This document shows, piece by piece, positions 34,596-44,156 of a DNA stretch of 64,000 nt. The notes beneath the pieces are model-generated. The model worked only from the letters and a program-made list of their open reading frames with translations, was not told the DNA's origin and made no database searches. The translations under genes and the position numbers were made by a program. Origin of the DNA: Clostridium_AT radicumherbarum (lineage in GTDB: Bacteria > Bacillota > Clostridia > Clostridiales > Clostridiaceae); contig NZ_JBJHZY010000002.1 in the NCBI RefSeq assembly GCF_045310525.1, positions 744,001-808,000 of the forward strand, read 5' to 3'. Position 1 is the first letter of the stretch. Each line of letters opens with the position of its first letter.

Positions 34596-35459
34596 TTAAT
34601 TATAATCTACATGAATGGTTACATAGGTGTTTCTAATTTTATCCTCCAGACTTTTTTCTATTTTTTCTATAAGCTGATGGCTATCTTTTGCTGTAAGGTC
34701 TGCCTTTACAGTTATGTGAAACTCAACATAGCGTATATGTCCAGACTTTCGTGTTTTAAGCCCATGGAAGTCTATTATATCTGCTTTATATATTTCCATA
34801 ACTTCTTTTATTTTTTGTTCTTCATCCACAGAAAGTCTTGAATCTATAAGTTGATTAAAGGCGCTTTTGCACAAGTGCCATGCTTCTCTTACAATAAGGC
34901 ATGCAACGATAATAGCAACAATAGGGTCGAGGATACTAATTCTAGTTAATTTTATAAGAACTAATCCTATAGCAACTCCAAAAGAAGTATACACATCAGT
35001 TTTTAAATGCAGAGCATCTGCCTCCAATGCAAGAGAATCCTCTTCTTTTGCTACCTTGTAAATTGTTCTTGAAACAAGGGCATTTACCACTGCTGATATG
35101 ATCATCACTATTATAGCTATACCTGTTTCTACTATTTGTGCAGGATGTATTATTTTTAAAATGGATTCCTTTATTATTAAAAAAGCTGCAACAAATATTA
35201 ATAAACCTTATGCCAGTCCAGAAATGTTTTCAATTTTCCCATGACCATACGGATGTTCTTCATCTGCTGGTTTTGAGGAAATACGGACAGATAAAAATGC
35301 AATAATGGATGCTACTAAATCCATGCCTGAATGAATAGCTTCTGAAACAATACTAACAGAACCACTAAGTAATCCTGCAATTATTTTTAGAATAATTAAA
35401 GTTGTATTAGAGGCAATTGACAAGACAGCAACTTTAACTTTTCTGTTTGATAATGCCAT
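34596..35459 (-). pseudogene. Cation diffusion facilitator gene interrupted by one in-frame TAA
   Basis: From ATG at 35459 the frame encodes the first CDF helices, including SGSVSIVSEAIHSGMDL (metal-site HxxxD) and HPYGHGKIENISGLA, then TAA at 35208-35210. The same frame continues directly with GLLIFVAAAFLIIKES and then a complete second half (LALEADALHLKTDVY, second HxxxD, and the cytoplasmic domain). Homologues have glutamate at the stop position, so GAA to TAA is a simple explanation. Without read-through the Zn/Fe/Mn exporter is inactive; re-initiation at 35108 would give only half a protein. Confidence 0.88.
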
Positions 35460-35678
35460 ATGATTAAATCCTCCTATAAAAAAATTATACAGTTTAAAAA
35501 ATCACATCATACCTGCTGCTTACACTAACCTCTTCACATATTGTTTGTAAACCATGTAATATTATACTTAAGCTGTAAACCTATACAAAAACAAATTGAA
35601 GCAAGTTTGACTTTTATATCTGTAAAATTTATACTAATTCTATTAATTCAAAGCTTTGAAATTTGAGAGGTAACTTTT

Positions 35679-37514
35679 ATGCTTAAAACTCTAAAAAGTA
35701 AATTTCTAACTGTTTATTTATTATTAGTTTTTATTACTGCTTTATTAGGAATCGTTTCTGTTATTAACGTCTACTCATTAAGCAGGGGCATTCAAAATTT
35801 AATGACTGATAATTATAAAAGTATTAATGCAGCCAGTTACATGCTTGAAGCCTTAGATGGCCAGAACGCAGCAACTTTATCTTATATGAATATAGATAAA
35901 AATAAGGCAATTAGTGATTTTACTAATTACAGCAATGATTTTTATAAGTGGTATTACGTGGAGTCTTATAATATAACAGAACCAGGTGAAAAAGATTTTG
36001 TTAATAAGATAGAGGCTTCCCATGTAAAATATTTAACCTTATTCTCTGATCTTCAAAGCATTATGCTTCAGTCTAATACAGATAAAGCAATAACCTTTTA
36101 CAAAAACGAAATTTACCCACAATATACTGAACAAAAGAAGCTTCTTAGAGACCTTTCACTTCTTAATGAGAAGGCTATGTTCAATGGTAAGGAGAATGTA
36201 ATTAAGGCCTCTGAAAGGGCTATGTACATCCTATTAATTCTTTCAGCACTTTTCGTTTTAGGAGGCTTTATTGCTGCATGGTTATCATTAAAAAAGTTCT
36301 TAAGTCCTTTATATGCTCTCAGAGATAATATGAAAGCGCTTAAAGAAGGTGAATTAAATAAACATACAGAAATAGTTAGTGAAGATGAGATAGGTGAATT
36401 ATCTAAAGAATTCAATGATATGACAAAAAGACTTCTTCAATTTGAGCAAAGTACCTTAGGAAAGCTTTTAAGTGAGAAGAATAAATCCCTAGCTATAGTA
36501 AAAAGTATTTCTGATCCAATACTTGTTATGGATACAGATTATAAAATAGTATTGGTAAATGATTCCTTCGAGGAATTATTTAATCTTAAAGAAGAGAATA
36601 TATTAAATAAGTATTTTCTTGAAGTAGTTAGAAACAGTGAATTATATGATTATATAAAAAACATATATAGTACACAAGAAGATGAAATACAACAAAAGAT
36701 ATTTTACTTTAGTTATAAGAATAAAGATTACTACTATAATGTACTAGTTACAAAACTTAAGGAATTTGATAATAAAAAATACGGACTTGTTGTACTCTTC
36801 CAAAATGTAACTGGACTTAAGGAAATAGAAAGGCTTAAAAGCAACTTTATTGCTACTGTTTCGCATGAGTTTAAAACTCCACTAACATCTATAATGATGG
36901 GTTCTAGTTTAATATCTGAGGAAACTGCAGGAACTTTAAATAGGAAGCAAAAGGAAATTATGGGCTCTATAAATGAGGAAAGTGAAAAATTATTAAACTT
37001 AGTCAATAACCTTCTACAGCTTTCTAAACTAGAATATAGTGAATCTATATTTAAAATAGAAGTTTATTCTATAGAAACTATTATTGATAATAGCATTAAA
37101 AACTTTGTTGATTATGCAATGGATAAAAATATTAGTTTAATATATAATGTTATGAATAATGCTCAAAAGGTTAAAGCTGATATTGATAAAACAACCTGGG
37201 TTTTAAACAATTTAATATCAAATGCTTTAAAATTTACTCATTCAGGAGGTCAAATACTTATAACGGCTTTTATTAAGCAAAATAAGATGTGTGTATCTGT
37301 AAAGGATAATGGTGAGGGTATACCTAATGAATATATAGAAAAGATTTTTGAGAAGTTTGTACAAGTTAAGGGTACCGAACATAAGGGCACTGGTTTAGGT
37401 CTTGCTATTGCTAAAGAGATAGTTGAGTGCCAAGGCGGTGAAATATGGTGTGAGAGTGTATTGGGCGAAGGAAGCACTTTTACCTTTACACTGCCATTGG
37501 ATGAAGAGAATTAA
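35679..37514 (+). CDS. Membrane sensor histidine kinase (HAMP-PAS-HisKA-HATPase)
   Basis: 611 residues. TM1 at about 10-31, an extracytoplasmic helical sensor of ~150 residues, TM2 at about 182-205, HAMP to ~260, PAS at ~270-380. HisKA with phospho-His in SHEFKTPLTS (about residue 395). ATPase motifs NNLISNALKF, DNGEGIPNEY, FEKFVQ and GTGLGLAIAKEI are intact. It signals to the response regulator encoded 12-24 bases downstream. The architecture resembles KinB-type kinases that accompany some kdp loci; the ligand is unknown. Confidence 0.95.
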   Translation: MLKTLKSKFLTVYLLLVFITALLGIVSVINVYSLSRGIQNLMTDNYKSINAASYMLEALDGQNAATLSYMNIDKNKAISDFTNYSNDFYKWYYVESYNITEPGEKDFVNKIEASHVKYLTLFSDLQSIMLQSNTDKAITFYKNEIYPQYTEQKKLLRDLSLLNEKAMFNGKENVIKASERAMYILLILSALFVLGGFIAAWLSLKKFLSPLYALRDNMKALKEGELNKHTEIVSEDEIGELSKEFNDMTKRLLQFEQSTLGKLLSEKNKSLAIVKSISDPILVMDTDYKIVLVNDSFEELFNLKEENILNKYFLEVVRNSELYDYIKNIYSTQEDEIQQKIFYFSYKNKDYYYNVLVTKLKEFDNKKYGLVVLFQNVTGLKEIERLKSNFIATVSHEFKTPLTSIMMGSSLISEETAGTLNRKQKEIMGSINEESEKLLNLVNNLLQLSKLEYSESIFKIEVYSIETIIDNSIKNFVDYAMDKNISLIYNVMNNAQKVKADIDKTTWVLNNLISNALKFTHSGGQILITAFIKQNKMCVSVKDNGEGIPNEYIEKIFEKFVQVKGTEHKGTGLGLAIAKEIVECQGGEIWCESVLGEGSTFTFTLPLDEEN

Positions 37515-37538
37515 TAAAATGAATACATGGAGGTTATC

Positions 37539-38114
37539 ATGAAGAAAGTTCTTGTTGTGGATGATGCAAAAAATATAAAGATGCTGCTAACTACCTGTTT
37601 AGAGTTTAATGGATACGAGGTTTTAACAGCAACCCTAGGCACTGAAGCTTTAGAAATTCTAAAGTATGAAAAAGTAGATTTAATCTTTTTAGATATAAAA
37701 ATGCCTGAAATAAGTGGTACTGAAGTCTTAAGAAGGATGAGGGGAATAGGTATAGAAACACCTGTTATTATAATGACAGCCTATGGAACGGTGAAAAATG
37801 CAGTGGAGTGCACTAAGCTTGGCGCTGTTGCATATCTTCAAAAACCCTTTACTGTAGAAAAGGTTAGAAATGTACTTAGCGAAGTAGAACCATATTTAGA
37901 GGATGATAAAATTTCAACAGAAAATTATATTAAAAGGGTTAAAGAGTTTTTAGAAATCGGAGAGCTTGATGAAGCTTTTAATCTATTAAAAAAAGCCTTA
38001 TCACAAAATGTAAATAATGGAGAAATATATGAACTAATTGCAAAAATATATGAGCTTAGAGGAGACTTAAAAGATGCTGAAAGGTTCCACAATATTAGTA
38101 AGCAGTTTAAATAA
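37539..38114 (+). CDS. Response regulator without DNA-binding domain
   Basis: 191 residues from ATG at 37539 (MKKVLVVDDAKN), preceded by GGAGGTTATC. Receiver domain with acidic pocket VVDDA, phospho-acceptor in LIFLDIKMPE, and lysine in LQKPFT. After residue ~125 there is a helical tail (EFLEIGELDEAFNLLKKAL, then IYELIAKIYELRGDLKDAE) that reads as one or two TPR-like hairpins rather than an HTH. Output is therefore probably by protein-protein contact. It forms a pair with the upstream kinase. Confidence 0.93.
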   Translation: MKKVLVVDDAKNIKMLLTTCLEFNGYEVLTATLGTEALEILKYEKVDLIFLDIKMPEISGTEVLRRMRGIGIETPVIIMTAYGTVKNAVECTKLGAVAYLQKPFTVEKVRNVLSEVEPYLEDDKISTENYIKRVKEFLEIGELDEAFNLLKKALSQNVNNGEIYELIAKIYELRGDLKDAERFHNISKQFK

Positions 38115-38289
38115 TACTAAGCGTAAATAGAAGCAACAGGATTTAAAATTGAGTTTAAAAGATATATTTGCCTTTTTTAACTTTTATAAATGTGGATAAA
38201 TAATTTTGCCGTCTGACTTTAAAATTGGTGTTTTAGCTATAAAATACTATAATTAAATTAAATAAAACTCTTAATGGAAGGCGGTATGA

Positions 38290-38625
38290 ATGAAAAAATT
38301 TATAGTATTAATTGCATTTACAGCATTGATTGCATTTATCGTCTTTAAAAATAGTGTATATAATCCTTATTCGGGGTACTATGAATGCAAAAGTAATTCC
38401 AATCTAGTTCTAAAATTAAATAAAGATAATAGCTTCTTGTTATCCTATTCTGTAGGTAAAGCAAGTGAGTCTGTTAATGGTAAATATCAGGTTGAAGATA
38501 ATAATATTACTTTAACTACTAGCAAAGACAATGTGGATACACTATTCACTAATACTTTACATGGAAAAATAGATGGTTCAATGATAAAAGTTACAGAGCT
38601 AAATGATGAATTCATAAAATACTAA
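38290..38625 (+). CDS. Small membrane-anchored exported protein, unknown
   Basis: 111 residues. One N-terminal hydrophobic helix (4-20) with a lysine pair before it, then a beta-rich domain containing YSGYYECKSNSNLVLKLNKD and VNGKYQVEDNNITLTT, resembling the small lipocalin-like beta sandwiches of secreted Firmicute proteins. No lipobox cysteine is present. ATG at 38290 follows GGAAGGCGG. Role unknown. Confidence 0.72.
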   Translation: MKKFIVLIAFTALIAFIVFKNSVYNPYSGYYECKSNSNLVLKLNKDNSFLLSYSVGKASESVNGKYQVEDNNITLTTSKDNVDTLFTNTLHGKIDGSMIKVTELNDEFIKY

Positions 38626-38790
38626 TTAAGTATGTATTTACGAAATAAAGATTAACTTAAATATTAACGGTGGAAAAGCATTAATAAATCGATTCCATGG
38701 AGTATTGGAAGGGTTTTTGATGGTTTTTATTGAAGAAACAAGCTTTGTATTTAAGTTTTATGCAATATAAAATATTTATATGACATACTA

Positions 38791-38828
38791 AAGCAGAAAG
38801 TCCTTATGGATTTCTGCTTTATCTTTTA
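38791..38828 (+). terminator. Terminator between the exported protein and the KdpB fragment
   Basis: Hairpin AGCAGAAA / TTTCTGCT followed by TTATCTTTT on the plus strand. Confidence 0.75.
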
Positions 38829-38866
38829 ATAATAAAAGATAAAATTACGGGGGCGGAGTTCTAATT

Positions 38867-39301
38867 ATGAAATTATTAGATATTCTTAGAATATCAGTAA
38901 TAAGCTTTATACAGTTTACAAAAAAATATGATTTAGTAAGCAGAAAGGACTCTAAAGAGTATACTGCTATTAGCAGTCAATCACCTATGGTAAAGCTGAT
39001 TGGTAAAAACGGTAAGATTAAATTTGTATGCAGTTCTTCTCTAAAAAAAGGAGACATTATAGAAATTTCAAATGGAGAAATTATACCCTGTGATGGTGAA
39101 ATAATTGAAGGTTATGCTACAGTTGATGAATCAGCTATTACCGGTGAGTCTTCTTTTGTAATTAGAGAAGCCGGCGGGGACTTAAGTAAAGTAATTGGCG
39201 GCACCAAGGTTATGTGTGGTACTATAAAGATAAAAATAACTTTTTCTATTAAGCCTGCTAACAAAAAAGAATATCCTTTCAGGGCATCATTTAAAATTTG
39301 A
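38867..39301 (+). pseudogene. KdpB actuator-domain fragment (P-type K+ ATPase remnant)
   Basis: 144 residues with a plausible site (GGGGGCGGAG) before ATG 38867. Residues ~60-125 match the actuator domain of KdpB: LKKGDIIEISNGEIIPCDGE, then VDESAITGES and VIREAGGDLSKVIGGTKV. The protein lacks the phosphorylation motif DKTGT, the ATP-binding domain and all but a trace of membrane helices, so it cannot pump ions. The end after IKIKIT diverges. It may be a remnant of a kdp locus, or a retained stand-alone A-domain; pseudogene is the safer call. Confidence 0.72.
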
Positions 39302-39341
39302 TTGAACTTTAAGTGATCCCTTGTTTTTCTGCAATATAGAA

Positions 39342-39375
39342 AAGCCTCACCAAAAATTTTTTTAAGGTGAGACTT
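39342..39375. terminator. Terminator hairpin between convergent genes
   Basis: AAGCCTCACC and GGTGAGACTT form a stem (one mismatch) around an A/T-only loop between the KdpB fragment and the YdjM-like gene. Confidence 0.7.
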
Positions 39376-39383
39376 AATGTAAA

Positions 39384-39926
39384 CTACAATATACCTTTCT
39401 TTATAAAATCTTCTAATTGCTTATTCCTTATTAATCTAATAAAATAATAAACAATAATTATAAACCCTATTAATTCAGGCATATAGTAACTTGGATCTGT
39501 AATAAGTCTAATAATATCACTTACCACCCAATTACCTTCCGGCCTTACAGGAAACTTCCATCCAAAGTATGGCCAAAATAATATAGCAGGAAATTGCCAC
39601 ATACTATCCAATATTAGGTGTATTGAACTGCAAACTCCAAGTATAAAAATATTATTTTTACCTTGTTTATACAACATTAGTAGACCTATACATATCAATA
39701 AAACTGAGAATAATAAAGTATGAGCAAAAATACGACTATTATGGAATATACCTCGAAACAAACCAGCACCAATAGGTTTATCTATAATATCAGGCAAAAT
39801 TGAACCAACCAAAACAAATCTATAATCAATTGAAGGCTTCTCACTTATCTTTTTGTCTTTATTCAATATTTCCTCATATGTTTTTATTACCCCTGTAGTT
39901 AGTCCTAAATGTCCGAAAAAAATCAT
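39384..39926 (-). CDS. YdjM-like membrane-bound metal-dependent hydrolase family protein
   Basis: About 180 residues from ATG at 39926 (MIFFGHLGLT), eight bases after GGAG. The His and Asp residues of this family are visible: GHLGL at the start, GSILPDIIDK, HNSRIFAHTLLF and SSIHLILDSMW, interleaved with four to five helices. Family members are annotated as metal-dependent hydrolases of unknown substrate. Isolated gene. Confidence 0.82.
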   Translation of the reverse strand: MIFFGHLGLTTGVIKTYEEILNKDKKISEKPSIDYRFVLVGSILPDIIDKPIGAGLFRGIFHNSRIFAHTLLFSVLLICIGLLMLYKQGKNNIFILGVCSSIHLILDSMWQFPAILFWPYFGWKFPVRPEGNWVVSDIIRLITDPSYYMPELIGFIIIVYYFIRLIRNKQLEDFIKKGIL

Positions 39927-40096
39927 TCTTATCTCTCCTATTATTAATGAATTCATTATATTTTATCAATAATTGGACAAGAAATCTATATGCTCCATTA
40001 GTATCTATTATTCATCCTTTGAATATATACTTTAAATGTCTTAAGTAAGACTATTGTTAAACCTATATTGTTAGGTTTTGTTGCAGGAAATGTAAC

Positions 40097-40378
40097 CTAA
40101 CCTAAAAGAACGTCTTTATATTCATTTGATTTTGTCATAACACTTTTGGCAAAGGGGCAAAGAGGAATAATCTTTTTATTTTCTTCACGAGCATATTGGA
40201 CCACTTTATTTACCAATTGCCCCCCTATGCCTTGACCCTTTAGAGATTCTGAAACATAGGTATGGTCAATAATTATTTTATCCTCACCTGTTGGAACAAA
40301 TGTTATTTCAGCTATAGCATGTTCTGTGTCATCCCCAATATAAAATTTATTTTTATCTTTTTTTATAAGCTCCATCAT
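40097..40378 (-). CDS. YjdJ-type GNAT acetyltransferase
   Basis: 93 residues, the short GNAT form (COG2388). KIIIDHTYVSESLKGQGIGGQL holds the acetyl-CoA loop, and IIPLCPFAKSVMTKSNEY carries the conserved PxCP-like block of the family. It starts eight bases after the iron-sulfur protein gene, with AGGAGG upstream, so both are one operon; the yjdI-yjdJ pairing is common. Confidence 0.88.
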   Translation of the reverse strand: MMELIKKDKNKFYIGDDTEHAIAEITFVPTGEDKIIIDHTYVSESLKGQGIGGQLVNKVVQYAREENKKIIPLCPFAKSVMTKSNEYKDVLLG

Positions 40379-40386
40379 TATACCTC

Positions 40387-40623
40387 CTACTTTTTCTCAA
40401 TGTACTGCAGTGCTCCGGTTGGGCAACGCAATATTGTTTCCTTTAGGGTCTCCTTTTCAGCATTGTCTGCCATAATCCAGGGAGTTTGTTTTACATCAAA
40501 TACCACCGGGAGCGTTCTAACACAATTGCCTGAGTGTCTACACATAGACAGATTAAAATATACATCAACCTCTTCTCCCTTATATAGGCGATAACCTTTT
40601 TTCAGTAACTCTTTCTCAACCAT
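40387..40623 (-). CDS. YjdI-type (4Fe-4S) mono-cluster protein
   Basis: 78 residues. Cysteines are arranged as in Fer4_19 domains: MCRHSGNCVRTLP and LRCPTGALQYIE. The conserved WIMADNAEKE lies between. A small divergent ferredoxin-like protein co-expressed with the GNAT protein. The physiological role is not established. Confidence 0.88.
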   Translation of the reverse strand: MVEKELLKKGYRLYKGEEVDVYFNLSMCRHSGNCVRTLPVVFDVKQTPWIMADNAEKETLKETILRCPTGALQYIEKK

Positions 40624-40877
40624 CTTTCTCTCCCTTTCACTGTATATTATTAGTAAATATTATATCACACTGTAAGTGGTAAAATATTAAATTTCTAATT
40701 CTTACTGACTAGCTTCTTTGTTTTACAAGTCTTTAACCAACTATAAATAATTAAGTAACAATATAATCATACTTTACCCAATGTAGAATAAAATGAATTA
40801 TATAAAACCAAATAATACCATATAAGACATAGCTCGTCTCAATCAGTATCGTGTTATAAGAGGAGGAAAAGTTAAGA

Positions 40878-42680
40878 ATGGGTACAGGTAATTTAATAAT
40901 ACAAGCCCGCACCGCCGATAATGCGTTACCTTTAGTGGGTGTACGGGTGAGAATCATGGACCAGGAAGGGACGGTGCTCTTTAATCTGACCACGGATGAA
41001 AGCGGTGAAACCGAACAGATTTCCTTATATGCTGTAGACAGAAGTTTGTCGCTAGATCCAAGCTATATAGGTATACCATATTCTACCTATGGTTTAGAGG
41101 CGGAGGCGGAAGGATTTAACAGCTTGTATATTGCCGACGTACAAATTTTTGACGGCGAGAACGCCATTCAGCATGTGGCATTGATTCCGATGCTGGCAAG
41201 CCAGAGAATTCCGCTCAGGCATGAGATCTTCATTGGAAGACATGCACTTGCAATGACAGAACCCAGGAATCAGGCTGGCCCCCTTAAGGAGCCCACTATA
41301 TTTCGCCACGTCATCATTCCCAATCCGATTACCGTACACCTTGGAACGCCTGATTCGTATGCAACCAATGTACAAATATCCTTCCCAGATTATATCAAAA
41401 ATGCTGCCAGTAGTGAAATTTATGCCACTTGGCCGCAGACGTCACTGGAGGCAAATATTTATGCCATCATCACATTTGCTTTAAACAGGGTATTTACACA
41501 ATGGTACAGAAGTCGGGGATATAATTTTGACATCACAAATAGTACTGCTTACGACCAATATTTTGTATATGGGAGAACCATTTATGAATCCATTAGCCGA
41601 ATCGTGGATAAGATCTTCAACCAATACATTCGCAGGCAAGGGCAAATTGCGCCGTTCTTTACGGCTTTCTGCAATGGTACGACCGTTACTTGCCCAGGGC
41701 TATCCCAATGGGGAACGGTAACCTTAGCCAACCAAGGCTTGTCGACGATGCAGATACTGCGCTATTACTATCCAAATGATATTGAATTTTCACAAACCAA
41801 TATCATTACTGGTATCATTATAGCATACCCTGGTACAACGCTGCGATTAGGAAGTAGAGGTCTTGCCGTGCAGGTCATACAAACCTATTTGAACAGGATC
41901 AGAGGAAACTTTCCCGCTATTCCGCTTATAACCGATGATCCCGGTGTGTTTGGCAGCAGTACACAAGCGTCAGTATCAACATTCCAGAACGTATTTAGTC
42001 TCACTGCCAACGGTATCGTTGAACAGGACACTTGGAATAAGATCTCTTTTATTTACGTTGCCGTAGCAAGGCTGGCAAGTCTGGAAAGCGAGGGTACGGC
42101 TCTAGGGATTGGAACGATACCACCCGATTCAATTCTTAGGGTGGGTTCCAGCGGAGTCGATGTGATCATTCTGCAATATATACTTAGCTTTATCAGTGAG
42201 TTTTACCCCACTATTCCTGGGCTGACGCAGGATGGTATTTTGGGAAGCGAAACCGTTCAGGCTGTGATAGCGTTTCAGCAGATGAAGGGACTGCCTGCCA
42301 ACGGTATCGTAGCTCAATCCACCTGGAATGCGCTTTATGATACTTATTGGGGGATCAAGATTAATGTTCCCATCCCGGAGCCCGGTCCTGGAGTGATTGT
42401 ATACATAGTTCGGCCGGGTGATACGCTTTGGTCACTTGCCCAGAGATTTAATACCACAGTTGACGCCATAAAGGCTCTGAACAACCTGACAAGCGATGTG
42501 CTCAGGATTGGACAGGTGCTGCGGATTCCAAGTACGGTTATTACCTATATCGTCCAGCCGGGGGATACACTTTGGTCACTTGCCCAGAGGTTTAACACCA
42601 CAGTTGAAGCAATAATGACTCTAAACAACCTGACAAGTGATAGGCTTATGATTGGTCAAACTCTGCTTATCAGGCAATAG
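40878..42680 (+). CDS. Peptidoglycan-binding protein with two PG_binding_1 and two LysM domains
   Basis: 600 residues, no signal peptide. A beta-sandwich-like N-terminus (NLIIQARTADNALPLVGVRV) is followed by a central region with QWYRSRGYNFDIT and CPGLSQWGTVTLANQGLS, resembling SpoIID-like cortex proteins. Then come two peptidoglycan-binding repeats (LRLGSRGLAVQVIQTYLNRI and LRVGSSGVDVIILQYIL) and two LysM domains (YIVRPGDTLWSLAQRFNTT and YIVQPGDTLWSLAQRFNTT). It probably acts on the cell wall or spore cortex. Base composition is visibly more GC-rich than neighbours and codons differ, suggesting transfer. Confidence 0.88.
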   Translation: MGTGNLIIQARTADNALPLVGVRVRIMDQEGTVLFNLTTDESGETEQISLYAVDRSLSLDPSYIGIPYSTYGLEAEAEGFNSLYIADVQIFDGENAIQHVALIPMLASQRIPLRHEIFIGRHALAMTEPRNQAGPLKEPTIFRHVIIPNPITVHLGTPDSYATNVQISFPDYIKNAASSEIYATWPQTSLEANIYAIITFALNRVFTQWYRSRGYNFDITNSTAYDQYFVYGRTIYESISRIVDKIFNQYIRRQGQIAPFFTAFCNGTTVTCPGLSQWGTVTLANQGLSTMQILRYYYPNDIEFSQTNIITGIIIAYPGTTLRLGSRGLAVQVIQTYLNRIRGNFPAIPLITDDPGVFGSSTQASVSTFQNVFSLTANGIVEQDTWNKISFIYVAVARLASLESEGTALGIGTIPPDSILRVGSSGVDVIILQYILSFISEFYPTIPGLTQDGILGSETVQAVIAFQQMKGLPANGIVAQSTWNALYDTYWGIKINVPIPEPGPGVIVYIVRPGDTLWSLAQRFNTTVDAIKALNNLTSDVLRIGQVLRIPSTVITYIVQPGDTLWSLAQRFNTTVEAIMTLNNLTSDRLMIGQTLLIRQ

Positions 42681-42740
42681 GAAGACAGGGCAGCAAAGTG
42701 GGATTATCTATATTTTCTCAAATCATTTTACATTGAAAAT

Positions 42741-42775
42741 AAGGCTGCTAACATAATACTTTTGCTAGCAGCCTT
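42741..42775. terminator. Terminator after the LysM gene
   Basis: AAGGCTGCTA / TAGCAGCCTT, 10-bp perfect stem with a 15-base loop, between convergent genes. Confidence 0.75.
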
Positions 42776-42876
42776 ACTTATACCCATTTCATTTAAAGCC
42801 ATGGCTCCAACAAGGCTTTCTGCCCTATTTTCACCATGACTTTTAATAAATGAACATTAAAGCTTTAAAAGCTATT

Positions 42877-43407
42877 TTATTTATCTGGTGCATCTGTTTG
42901 AATCAATGTTAATTGACCACCTGGATATACTCCATTATTGGTAACCTTGTAGTCATCGTGATTATGCATTGGATAATATTGCGGGAAGAATCTATCATTT
43001 GGATTGTCATGCGACTGATTACAAATTTCTGTATAGTTTATTAATTGTGGATTAGTGCAGTGTACTGGTTCTTCAGGAATATCAAATATTGCTGAAGAAT
43101 CAATGCTCTGTATTTCACTGAGCTGTTTGCAAAGAGAAGGGAAACTATCCTGACCCTTAACAATATACTTTCTGTATAATTCTCCCTTATCTTCCGCAGT
43201 AATAATTAAATCATAGGTTTCTCCGGATCCAATGGTTGCAGTAAATCCCATCTCAGTTAGTTGATGATTAAGATGTTCACTATTTTCACTAAGTTTTAAA
43301 AATGAACTTAGATGGGCATCTTTTCCTACCACCATAAAGTGCCAACCATGAATGTGCCATGGAACCACTTGATAGCCCATATTAATCTTGTAAAAAAGTT
43401 TAATCAA
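42877..43407 (-). pseudogene. Multicopper oxidase C-terminal remnant
   Basis: 176 residues; only the last cupredoxin domain of a multicopper oxidase is present. Seen: VVPWHIHGWHFMVVGKDAH near the N-terminus and YPMHNHDDYKVTNNGVYPGG near the C-terminus. The HxHG and HNH residues are copper-site histidines. The first two domains and the rest of the trinuclear cluster are missing. There is no good ribosome site and the frame opens two bases after the motB stop, so it looks like a truncated gene fused by deletion to the motAB operon. Confidence 0.75.
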
Positions 43408-43409
43408 AA

Positions 43410-44156
43410 CTAATTCTGTGTGCTAAGTGCGTATTTACGAACAATAAGTATATCTACACTTCGATTTTTAGCCCTTCCTGCCTCATTGGAATTATCATAT
43501 TTAGGTCTGTATTCGCCATAAGCTTGAATTGTGAATTTATTAGGAGCAACATGGCCTGTATCTACCATAAAGTTCATAACATTTGAGGCACGCATATAAC
43601 TCAAGTCCCAGTTAGAACGAAATTGATTATTTTTTATAGGTACATTGTCAGTATGTCCACTAATTCTTATCTCATTATCTAAATTTTTAATCATATTTGA
43701 TATTTGGATCAGTACTGGATCAAAGTTCGCTAATACATCTGCATCTCCAGATTTAAAAATAACCGTATCCTGTATTGAAATATTCAATCCTTCTGCATTT
43801 AAATCCACTTTTATCTGATCTGCATATCCATTGCTTTTAATCTCTTGCTCTAAGATACTCTTAATTCCAATCATCTTGTCCTGTTCTACTATACTATTCA
43901 TTTTATCAGTTGCAACAAAGCTGTTATTCTGAGCTAGATTTGTGCCACTACCACCGCTGTCTTTTAATACTCCGTTACCACCTGAGAAAATAGTGTTGAA
44001 TTGCAGACTAATCTGTTTTAATTTTTTGTTATCCACATTGCTCATTGCAAACATAACGATAAAAAGTGCCAATAGTAGTGTCAGCATATCTGAATAAGGA
44101 AGTAACCATGTTTCATCAACATGCTCTTCATGATGTTGTTTTTTACGTTTCATCAT
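43410..44156 (-). CDS. motB: Flagellar motor stator protein MotB
   Basis: 248 residues. Single N-terminal helix with the proton-accepting aspartate in LPYSDMLTLLLALFIVMFA (about residue 23), then a linker and an OmpA-like peptidoglycan-binding domain with ISGHTDNVPIKN and NRSVDILI. It anchors the stator to the wall. The ATG overlaps the motA stop by four bases. No other flagellar gene is in the window. Confidence 0.95.
   Translation of the reverse strand: MMKRKKQHHEEHVDETWLLPYSDMLTLLLALFIVMFAMSNVDNKKLKQISLQFNTIFSGGNGVLKDSGGSGTNLAQNNSFVATDKMNSIVEQDKMIGIKSILEQEIKSNGYADQIKVDLNAEGLNISIQDTVIFKSGDADVLANFDPVLIQISNMIKNLDNEIRISGHTDNVPIKNNQFRSNWDLSYMRASNVMNFMVDTGHVAPNKFTIQAYGEYRPKYDNSNEAGRAKNRSVDILIVRKYALSTQN

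Noticed and set aside
34596..35108. Independent half-length CDF protein
   Set aside because: It starts in the middle of a transmembrane domain and its missing half is in the same frame just upstream, so a nonsense-interrupted gene is the better reading.
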